Positions 45,744-52,859 of a stretch of DNA of 64,000 nt are shown here, in pieces. Source of the stretch: an uncultured Erysipelotrichaceae bacterium (GTDB lineage Bacteria > Bacillota_I > Bacilli_A > Erysipelotrichales > Erysipelotrichaceae); assembly GCA_902793635.1 (NCBI GenBank), contig CADBEA010000003.1, positions 22,957 through 86,956 on the forward strand. Direction: 5' to 3'. Below the pieces are notes generated by a model, which made no database searches, was not told the DNA's origin, and worked only from the letters and a program-made list of their open reading frames with translations. The position numbers and the translations under genes are program-made. How positions within the stretch are numbered: the stretch's first letter is position 1; every line of letters starts with the position of its first letter.

Positions 45744-47159
45744 TTATCTGCTGAGATGGAACAGATACAGCCAGCCGTTCCCCGGTACATAGATACCGCG
45801 GCCGATCTTCCGCTCGTTCTGATCATAGACATCGGCGCCGATCACTTCTCCGGTTTCACTTCTGACAAACACCGTTTTCGTATATGCCGCGAACGGTTCC
45901 GTTGAACTGCTGTCAGGATGTTCGACCGTCATGCTGAGGACATTGCCCTGCTCGTCTTTCTCATAGACAGCATCTTCCCGTTCGCCGCTGTATGTCACGG
46001 CATATGCCGCCGGCAGATCACCGCCGGGGATCCAGCGGACATCGTAACTGCTGTCTTCGGTAAATTCAAAGCGGTCAAACTGTGATGTTCTGAGTGTACC
46101 GCTCTTGCCGGCGTTCATCTTGGTCCAGTGGCCGTTTCCGTCATACTGCATCTCAACGGTGTACAGTACCGCGTTGCTGTCGGTCAGACAGGCAGCTTTC
46201 ATGAGCTGGCCGTACAGATTCCAGACACTGCCGTCATCTGTCTGATAATGGCCGCCGGCTTCCAGTGCTTTCAGACGGTAGCCGACAAAGACGCTTTCCT
46301 TCAGGGAATTGATTTTCTCCAGTGCTTCTTTAGCTTTCGTCAGATCGTTTGCCATGATGTTCCGATCCGCCTGTTTCGTCAGACACAGGATCATCTGATC
46401 AATGGCATAGGCATCATTCGGATATTTCTCATGATAGTCTTCGTAATATGTATAGGCATTGCTGTCGTTTCCCATCAGGAAATACGCATCGCCGGTTTTC
46501 AGCATGGCCTGATCGCCTTCACCCCAGCCGGCTGCCTTTTTAAAATATTTGACAGCTTCTTCATAATTGCCATCCTCCATCGCCAGCACACCTCTTTCAT
46601 ACTGACCATGGGAATAGGAGCGCACCGACAGAAAGATTCCAAGAGCCAGAACCAGCACCGCGGCCAGGATCAGACCGGCCCGCAGGGAAATGGAAAAATG
46701 CCATTTCGGTTTTCCCGCCGGCTGCTCTTCCGGCATCGTTCTTTCCGGCACCGGTATGCTTTCTTCCGGATGCGGCAGTTTCTCTTCAGCATCCTGCAGC
46801 AGCGCCTTGACATAGGTTTCATCGATACCGAGAATCTCAGCGATCTCGGCGTTGCCAAGATGTTCATAGACCTTCATCAAAGAGACGATCCGTTCTTCAT
46901 AATCCATCTGCAGCAGATCCCTATTCAGATCATTGATTTCCGAGAGTTCCTTCTGATCTTCCCGCGGTGTTTTCACATTTTCAAACAGATCCCGGTCGCG
47001 GTCCTGCACATACATGACGGACAGTTCCCGCACCCGGCGGACAGGGTTTTCGTCAGCGGCCGCTTCAGCAGCGATCCGCGCGGCTTCTGCTTCGTTGCCG
47101 GTATATCCGGCAGCCAGTTCCTTTAAGAGCTGTTCCTTCTCAGTATTCATTTCACTCAT
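45744..47159 (-). CDS. Sigma-region-4-like HTH, membrane helix and TPR protein
   Basis: 471 residues. Residues about 85-130 (EERIVSLMKVYEHLGNAEIAEILGIDETYVKALL) form a helix-turn-helix like sigma-70 region 4. A proline-rich linker precedes one membrane helix near 163-185. Residues 190-290 hold TPR-type repeats (YERGVLAMEDGNYEEAVKYFKKAAGW). The C-terminal part (about 330-471) is beta-rich. The N-terminus is inferred to be inside the cell. No sigma region 2 is present, so it is not a complete sigma factor; it may act as a membrane-bound regulator or anti-sigma partner. Confidence 0.75.
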   Translation of the reverse strand: MSEMNTEKEQLLKELAAGYTGNEAEAARIAAEAAADENPVRRVRELSVMYVQDRDRDLFENVKTPREDQKELSEINDLNRDLLQMDYEERIVSLMKVYEHLGNAEIAEILGIDETYVKALLQDAEEKLPHPEESIPVPERTMPEEQPAGKPKWHFSISLRAGLILAAVLVLALGIFLSVRSYSHGQYERGVLAMEDGNYEEAVKYFKKAAGWGEGDQAMLKTGDAYFLMGNDSNAYTYYEDYHEKYPNDAYAIDQMILCLTKQADRNIMANDLTKAKEALEKINSLKESVFVGYRLKALEAGGHYQTDDGSVWNLYGQLMKAACLTDSNAVLYTVEMQYDGNGHWTKMNAGKSGTLRTSQFDRFEFTEDSSYDVRWIPGGDLPAAYAVTYSGEREDAVYEKDEQGNVLSMTVEHPDSSSTEPFAAYTKTVFVRSETGEVIGADVYDQNERKIGRGIYVPGNGWLYLFHLSR

Positions 47160-47172
47160 ACGCTCACCTATA

Positions 47173-47197
47173 AGAAAAAGATGCTTTTCAGCATCTT
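47173..47197 (-). terminator. Terminator after the FHA gene
   Basis: AAGATGC / GCATCTT with a six-base loop, followed on the minus strand by TTTCTTAT. Confidence 0.75.
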
Positions 47198-47216
47198 CAT
47201 TTTAGCATTGTTCTGA

Positions 47217-48251
47217 TCAATACAACACTTTCGTCACATCGATCGTTGCCCGTCCGAGGGTGATTCTGTCGCCGGCATTCAGCGGAGCTCTGCCAAGGGA
47301 GGGCAGCTTGGTCGCATTCAGGTATGTTCCGTTGTGTTCGGATACATCTTCAACGCATAACTGCTGATCAGCAATCAGGATCCGTGCATGGCGGCGGCTG
47401 ACTGCCGGTTCCGGAATGACGAGGTCGCAGGAGGCAGCTTCTCTGCCCAGCAGGCACGGCAGCTGGTTGATCGAATATTCACGGACATTGTTGCCGATCA
47501 CGACAGCTACTTCAACACCGGTCGGTACACGTACCGATTCATCTTTCACCGGCACATCGTCCAGTTTAGCTTCCTCAGCCGGTACTTCCGCCGGCACTTC
47601 TTCGGATTCTTCTTCCGGCAGGCCGGCCATGAATTCATCGACCGCGGCATCAACATCCGCTTCGTTCATCAGGCGCTCCGGAATCTCTTCGACATCAGCC
47701 GGAATTTCTTCCGGAAGTTCCACCGGTTCAGCCGGTTCGCTCGGGAATACAGGAATCGAGAACTCGCCTGCGAAGGAATCTTCACTGGCCGGGACATCAG
47801 AAGCCGTGGTTTCTTCCTCAGCTGCTTCTGCTGTTTCTGTCTGTTCCGGTTCCTTTTCCTTCTTGCCGAAACTGAACAGTTTCTTGAACAGGTTCGGTTT
47901 TTCTTCCGCCGGAGCAGCCGGGGTCTCAGGTTCAGCCGGCACTTCAGCCACTTCAGCTTCAGGCGTTACCACCGGTGTCACGATCGTTTCAGCAACAGCC
48001 GGAACATCTTCCGCATATACCGGTTCCTGCGGTGCTGTTACAGCAGCCTGGACCGGTTCTTCTTCCTTCTTGCCAAAACTGAACAGTTTCTTCTTTGGCG
48101 GCGGCGGTACTTCCAGTCCGTAATCATCTACATAATACACGTTCTTTTTTACTGCCAGGAAAAACACAGCCAGCATCAGTACGGCACAGATGCCGACCAG
48201 CGTATATATAATCAGCTTATCGATTTCCGGGTCATTCAACATGTTAAGCAT
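47217..48251 (-). CDS. Membrane-anchored FHA-domain protein
   Basis: 344 residues. One membrane helix at about 12-33 is followed by a cytoplasmic tail. The tail has PPPPKKKLFSFGKKEEEP and a second copy of the KLFSFGKKE block about 90 residues later, in a long Ala/Pro/Glu linker. A C-terminal FHA domain (about 250-344) has the key residues GREAASCDL, SRRHARI and EHNGTYLN for phosphothreonine binding. It is probably a docking protein for Ser/Thr-kinase signalling; no kinase gene is in the window. It lies alone, with GAGGTG before the ATG. Confidence 0.87.
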   Translation of the reverse strand: MLNMLNDPEIDKLIIYTLVGICAVLMLAVFFLAVKKNVYYVDDYGLEVPPPPKKKLFSFGKKEEEPVQAAVTAPQEPVYAEDVPAVAETIVTPVVTPEAEVAEVPAEPETPAAPAEEKPNLFKKLFSFGKKEKEPEQTETAEAAEEETTASDVPASEDSFAGEFSIPVFPSEPAEPVELPEEIPADVEEIPERLMNEADVDAAVDEFMAGLPEEESEEVPAEVPAEEAKLDDVPVKDESVRVPTGVEVAVVIGNNVREYSINQLPCLLGREAASCDLVIPEPAVSRRHARILIADQQLCVEDVSEHNGTYLNATKLPSLGRAPLNAGDRITLGRATIDVTKVLY

Positions 48252-48306
48252 ACTATTTCACCTCAAATCATATCCATTCTACACTGAAAAGCCCGTTTGC
48301 GCTATA

Positions 48307-49041
48307 TCAGTATATTCTCTGGTCTTTTTTCGCTGCCGTTTTGATCGTCAGGATCACCAGCAGATCCAGAACAACGACAAAGCCATAGAAGAACATGACG
48401 GAAGCCGACGTGCCGATCATGATCGATCCGTCATAAACAGAATGCAGGACAGCCGCCAGGACAAAGCCGGCGGTCAGCAGCAGGTTGGAAAACCCGATGT
48501 TGCCCATGCTTTCCTGCACCTTGGCCATACCGTACATCAGACCCATGTATACCGAGAAACTCATATGGGCCGGAATGGCCAGCAGGGCTCTTGGTACAGC
48601 GACGTCAATGCCGCCGTAGAAGAATATATAGAGAATGTTCTCAAAAGCCGCGAAACCCAGCGATACGAATACCGCGTAGACAAGTCCGTCAAAGGTATAA
48701 TTGAAGGCTTTGTTGTTCCAGCTGAACTTATACAGAAAGAAGAACTTCGTCAGCTCTTCGATGATACCGACCGAAACAGCCGTCGCCAGACTGTAGCCCG
48801 ACTGAGACATCCCTGTATTCTCGGCATAACTCACCAGCAGATTCTCACTGCCTATTTCCAGAGCCATAGCAGCCAATGCCGCAAGCACGCCGCCAAGCAG
48901 CAACTTCCGCAGCAGCGGAGCCGGTTCTTTTTCCACCCGGTCCTTGCGGTAGACATAATACATCAGGACAGCCGCCGGAAGGACAGCCGCGATGAAGTAA
49001 AGAATGATCGTCGACCAGGGCATCTTGAATTGCAGAAACAT
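48307..49041 (-). CDS. prsW: PrsW-family intramembrane metalloprotease
   Basis: 244 residues with about seven to eight membrane helices. The catalytic motifs are EELTKFFFLY, FENILYIFF, the His-containing IPAHMSFS and LHSVYDG. In Bacillus, PrsW starts cleavage of the anti-sigma factor RsiW under envelope stress (family knowledge). No such target is in the window. It is the last gene of the tmk operon, two bases behind rsmI, with AAAGGAGT as ribosome site. Confidence 0.88.
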   Translation of the reverse strand: MFLQFKMPWSTIILYFIAAVLPAAVLMYYVYRKDRVEKEPAPLLRKLLLGGVLAALAAMALEIGSENLLVSYAENTGMSQSGYSLATAVSVGIIEELTKFFFLYKFSWNNKAFNYTFDGLVYAVFVSLGFAAFENILYIFFYGGIDVAVPRALLAIPAHMSFSVYMGLMYGMAKVQESMGNIGFSNLLLTAGFVLAAVLHSVYDGSIMIGTSASVMFFYGFVVVLDLLVILTIKTAAKKDQRIY

Positions 49042-49043
49042 AT

Positions 49044-49913
49044 TCAGCAGACTCCTTTCCAGGTTCCTTTACCGTGAACCATGTCATATATCAGATTCTT
49101 TGCCACCCCTGTTTTGGCGGCAACGTCTTTCACAGCATCACTCTTGGACATGCCCGCTTCCATGGCTTCCTTGACCATGGTCAGGATATGCGACATATCC
49201 ACATCTTTTGAATAATCATCATGGTTGCCGTCCATGACGACGACCATTTCACCTTTCAGATCCCCCAGTACCGGCAGCAGCTCACTGATCGTGCCGCGCA
49301 GGAATTCTTCATGGCGTTTCGTCATTTCCCGGGCAATACAGCATTTGCGGTCACCCAGAACATCCAGACAGCTCTGCATCATCTTCTCGATCCGGTGCGG
49401 TGCTTCATAGAAAATCATCGTCATCGGATAAGCCCGGTATTCCTGCAGTTTTTTAACACGGTCGTGGTTTGACGGCGGCAGAAAGCCGATAAACAGGAAC
49501 GGCTGGGCAATCAGTCCGGAGGCCACCAGCGCGTTCAGCATGGCGTTGCAGCCGGAAAGCGGCACAACGTTGAAACCGCAGCCGGTCGCTTCCATGACCA
49601 CCCGCTGGCCGGGATCGGAAATCAGCGGATAGCCGGCATCCGAAATCAATGCGACGTTATTTCCCTGCTGCAGCAGATTCAGTATGCCTCTGGCACTGCT
49701 GTCCTCATTGAAGTTCTGATAGGCGATCAGCCGCTTGGAAATACCGAAATGTTTCAGGAGCTGGCCGCTGGTGCGGGTGTCCTCACAGGCGATCACGTCG
49801 ACACTGTTCAGCACTTCGATAGCCCGCGGCGTCATTTCGGAAAGATTCCCGATCGGTGTCGGAACAAGATATAAGGTCGGTTTTTCGTTTTCAAATGATT
49901 TCTGACGGTTCAC
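49044..49913 (-). CDS. rsmI: 16S rRNA 2'-O-ribose C1402 methyltransferase RsmI
   Basis: 289 residues. The SAM-binding TP-methylase signatures are LYLVPTPIGNL, CEDTRTSGQLL, ISDAGYPLISDPG and FYEAPHRI. It methylates C1402 of 16S rRNA. The start codon is GTG and overlaps the stop of ricT (GTGA). The position between ricT and prsW keeps the conserved tmk-holB-ricT...rsmI order of Firmicutes, but yabA is absent. Confidence 0.95.
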   Translation of the reverse strand: MNRQKSFENEKPTLYLVPTPIGNLSEMTPRAIEVLNSVDVIACEDTRTSGQLLKHFGISKRLIAYQNFNEDSSARGILNLLQQGNNVALISDAGYPLISDPGQRVVMEATGCGFNVVPLSGCNAMLNALVASGLIAQPFLFIGFLPPSNHDRVKKLQEYRAYPMTMIFYEAPHRIEKMMQSCLDVLGDRKCCIAREMTKRHEEFLRGTISELLPVLGDLKGEMVVVMDGNHDDYSKDVDMSHILTMVKEAMEAGMSKSDAVKDVAAKTGVAKNLIYDMVHGKGTWKGVC

Positions 49914-51112
49914 CCTTGCGTCTCCTGTGTCTTCTTCTTGCCGAAAGTACGGACTGTGACGTTTCTTGTCTCAGTCTTCTTTTCCTGCACCTGCCTCTCA
50001 TGGCGGCTGTCGTTGTGACGGCGCCGGTTATTGTTGTTGTTCTGCCTGTTCTGACCACTGTTATTGTTACTGTTGTTATTACTGTTATTACGGCCGCGGG
50101 ACTGCTGGTTACGGTTGTTTTCCTTCCGCTCCGGTTTGACGTTGACGGACGGCAGTTCCATGGAAACCTTCGGTGCGGCCGGTTCACTGGTCCGCTGCAC
50201 GGTACGGTGAATAATTTCCTTCTTCTCACCGTCATTGCGTTTCTGCATGACGACACCTTTACGCGGGATCGCCTTCTCACGCAAGTCGTTGAGGGTAATG
50301 AAGATCACCTGTTCGTGGTTTTCCAGCTTGGCTTCTTCGTTCATGACATTCATATTGGTAATACGGTAAATATTGCCTTCGTATTCCACCTGGGAACCCA
50401 TCTTGGGCAGTCCCGATGTCATTTCCTTATAATCATCGTCTTCATATTTCAGGCAGCACATCAGTTTGCCGCACATACCGGACAGTTTTTCGGTATTCAG
50501 GGCAAGCAGCTGGTTCTTGGCCATGTTGATGGAGATGATGTCAAAACGGCTCTTGAATCTGCGGCAGCAGCATTCCATACCGCACATACCGATACCGCCG
50601 ACCATCTTCGCCTTGTCACGCTCACCGATCTGTCGCAGTTCAATACGGCAGTGCAGACGGGCACCCAGCTTCTTCAGCAGTTCACGGAAGTCGACACGCT
50701 GATCAGCCAGGTAGATGAAAAGCACTTTCGAACGGTCCAGCGTATACTGGGCGTTCAGCAGGTTCATATCCAGACCAAGTGCGGCGATCTCCTCGTTGCA
50801 GATGGCAAATGCCGTGTCTTCATAACTGCTGTTTTCTTCATAATTCCGTATATCTGTTGTCGTCGCTACTCTGACGATCGGCTTCTGCGGCATCCGCAGG
50901 TTATACTTCGCGATTTCGATGGCATCCGCTTCCGCTTCGCCCATTTCCAGTCCCTGGGCGGTTTCGACAACGACCCACTCACCTTTGCGGATCGTGCTGT
51001 CGAACGTGCCGAAGGAATATGGCTTGGCAGCGTCCTTGAAGCGGACAGCGACGGAATATGGATATACGATCTGTTCTTCAGATTCGTTTTCTCTGTTATA
51101 AGTTTCGCTCAT
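49910..51112 (-). CDS. ricT: RicT (YaaT), PSP1-family regulator of RNA processing
   Basis: 400 residues. The PSP1 domain occupies about 20-270. Conserved Cys are in GMCGMECCCRRF and GMCGKLMCCLKYE, the Fe-S-related cluster of the Y-complex, which guides RNase Y in RNA maturation (family knowledge). The C-terminus is an unusual low-complexity tail rich in Asn, Arg and Gln at about 335-368. It overlaps holB by 17 bases and rsmI by four. A GGAGG ribosome site precedes the ATG. Confidence 0.93.
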   Translation of the reverse strand: MSETYNRENESEEQIVYPYSVAVRFKDAAKPYSFGTFDSTIRKGEWVVVETAQGLEMGEAEADAIEIAKYNLRMPQKPIVRVATTTDIRNYEENSSYEDTAFAICNEEIAALGLDMNLLNAQYTLDRSKVLFIYLADQRVDFRELLKKLGARLHCRIELRQIGERDKAKMVGGIGMCGMECCCRRFKSRFDIISINMAKNQLLALNTEKLSGMCGKLMCCLKYEDDDYKEMTSGLPKMGSQVEYEGNIYRITNMNVMNEEAKLENHEQVIFITLNDLREKAIPRKGVVMQKRNDGEKKEIIHRTVQRTSEPAAPKVSMELPSVNVKPERKENNRNQQSRGRNNSNNNSNNNSGQNRQNNNNNRRRHNDSRHERQVQEKKTETRNVTVRTFGKKKTQETQG

Positions 51113-52106
51113 GGTTAAAATCCTCCAGTCTGCGGAACGTCTGCGCCATCAAAAGGTTCAGATCGTTGAACCGGTTGACTTTGTCTTTCTGTTCCGCGAC
51201 GATCATGATCAGAGCAGCGCCGTCGCGCTCTGTCATCTTTGTGTTTGATACGGCATCATGATACCATTTCGGGCCTTTTGCGTCATGCCCAATCACATCA
51301 TGGCCGTACAGCAGCAGTAAATCGAAGAAAGCATTCAGCAATGTGATGTTGGAACGCTTCATCTTGTCTCTGTCTCCGCTTGCAAAACGCCAGGAGATAT
51401 CATAATCCACCAGCAGTTCTTCGCGCGGCATGCCTTCCAGATTCAGATACTGTTTGAACATGCCTTTGGCACGTTCATATTCCTCTCCTTCATAAAAAGG
51501 AACGATTTCCTCTCTTTTGCGCACCAGATGGGAAATCAGATACGCTTCTTCTTTGGGAATGCCCGCTTCTTCCGCCATCTCTTCATAGACTTCACTGGCC
51601 TGCGGCACAAACGGCAGGATCGTGCAGCGTGAGATGATCGTCGGCAGAAGCCGGCTGGCGTTGTCAGTTGTCAGGATCGCCGTCACGCCCCGGCCCGGTT
51701 CCTCGAGAAATTTCAGCATGGAGTTCTGGGCGGATACACTGGCCGTTTCGGCATTCTCTATTATATATACACGCCGGCCGCTGCTGTTTTCCAGCGCCGT
51801 GCGGCTGAACTGTTCCTGAATGCGGTCCACGTCGTCCTTGGAGATCGCCTTCTCCGCACCGTTGAGGATGATCAGATCGCCGTAGATTCCTTCCCGGATC
51901 CGCCGGCATGTATTGCATTCCTCACAGGCAAGACCTTCCTGTTTTTCACAGAAAATGCTCTCCGCAAGCAGAAGTGCCGCTTCATTCTTGATCGTGCCAT
52001 AAGGCCCCGTGAACAGATACGCATTGGAAATGCGGTCTTCCTGCACGGCATTCTTCAGTGCCTCATAGACGACCGGCTGCTGTTTTTTCAGCAGTTCCTT
52101 AAGCAT
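51096..52106 (-). CDS. holB: DNA polymerase III delta prime subunit
   Basis: 336 residues. AAA+ features are LFTGPYGTIKNEAALLLAE, the zinc knuckle of four Cys (CEKQ...CEECNTC) and YIIENAETASVSAQNSMLKFLEEP, the typical HolB core. The P-loop-like segment lacks the usual GKT Lys, as expected for delta prime. It loads the sliding clamp with DnaX. It overlaps tmk by eight bases. Confidence 0.92.
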   Translation of the reverse strand: MLKELLKKQQPVVYEALKNAVQEDRISNAYLFTGPYGTIKNEAALLLAESIFCEKQEGLACEECNTCRRIREGIYGDLIILNGAEKAISKDDVDRIQEQFSRTALENSSGRRVYIIENAETASVSAQNSMLKFLEEPGRGVTAILTTDNASRLLPTIISRCTILPFVPQASEVYEEMAEEAGIPKEEAYLISHLVRKREEIVPFYEGEEYERAKGMFKQYLNLEGMPREELLVDYDISWRFASGDRDKMKRSNITLLNAFFDLLLLYGHDVIGHDAKGPKWYHDAVSNTKMTERDGAALIMIVAEQKDKVNRFNDLNLLMAQTFRRLEDFNHERNL

Positions 52107-52728
52107 CCAGCAGACCTTTCACCGCCTGATACGCAGCTTCGATCACATCTTCCACCGGCTGGTTGGCATCAATGATGATCATCCGGTCCGCATACAGTCT
52201 GATGACTTCCTGGTAGCCGTTATAGACTCTTTCGTGGAATTCCAGACTTTCCTGATCAAGACGGTCCAGGACCTGTCTTTCACTGCGGATCCGCTTCAGA
52301 CCGACTTCCGCATCCACATCCAGAAAAATCGTCTTGTCCGGCATGTGGCCTTCCACCGCGAAGCGGTTGATATCATATACTTCCTGAATGCCCAGCTGAC
52401 GGCCGCAGCCCTGATAGGCAAGCGAACTGTCAATAAAACGGTCCGACAGAATAGTCACACCGGATGCCAGTGCCGGCAGTACTTTATCAGAAAGATGCTG
52501 GCGGCGGCTGGCCGCATACAGCAGAGCTTCCGTTCTGGCATCCATATCGGTATTTGCCGGATCCAGAATAATGCCGCGGATCTCTTCGGCGATCTTACTG
52601 CCGCCCGGTTCGCGTGTATATCTTACTTTGTATCCTTCTTTTTCCAGGCGCTCGCATACGGCGGTGCTGACGGTTGTCTTGCCGCTGCCGTCCGGTCCTT
52701 CAAATGTAATAAATAATCCTTTTTCCAT
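52099..52728 (-). CDS. tmk: Thymidylate kinase
   Basis: 209 residues from the ATG at 52728 (MEKGLFITFEGPDGSGKTT). A GTG at 52782 would add 18 unrelated residues. Motifs are the P-loop GPDGSGKTT, TREPGG and LSDRFIDSSLAYQG. It converts dTMP to dTDP. No ribosome site precedes the ATG, and a strong extended -10 ends nine bases before it, so the transcript may be leaderless. It is first of the tmk-holB-ricT-rsmI-prsW operon. Confidence 0.95.
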   Translation of the reverse strand: MEKGLFITFEGPDGSGKTTVSTAVCERLEKEGYKVRYTREPGGSKIAEEIRGIILDPANTDMDARTEALLYAASRRQHLSDKVLPALASGVTILSDRFIDSSLAYQGCGRQLGIQEVYDINRFAVEGHMPDKTIFLDVDAEVGLKRIRSERQVLDRLDQESLEFHERVYNGYQEVIRLYADRMIIIDANQPVEDVIEAAYQAVKGLLDA

Positions 52729-52737
52729 AATATTGTT

Positions 52738-52746
52738 ATTATAGCA
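52738..52746 (-). promoter_or_regulatory. Extended -10 promoter of the tmk operon
   Basis: TGCTATAAT (52746-52738) is a perfect extended -10. The transcription start would fall about three bases before the tmk ATG. The -35 region (TTTTGC) is weak, as is common for this promoter type. Confidence 0.7.
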
Positions 52747-52823
52747 TTCCCTCTGCCGCCGCAAAAGCCGCGGCTGCTGCACATTTTAGCACTTTTATAC
52801 TGTTTTATTCAGGAAAGACGCAG

Positions 52824-52853
52824 TAAAAGCGGCCTCTCTGATAAAAGGCCGCT
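52824..52853 (-). terminator. Terminator after the beta-helix surface protein
   Basis: AGCGGCC / GGCCGCT with a 12-base loop and TTTTAC on the minus strand. Confidence 0.75.
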
Positions 52854-52859
52854 GTTCTC

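Noticed and set aside
49856..51118. Plus-strand frame of 420 codons opposite ricT
   Set aside because: RicT is clear on the minus strand with conserved Cys clusters; the plus frame has no recognisable domain.
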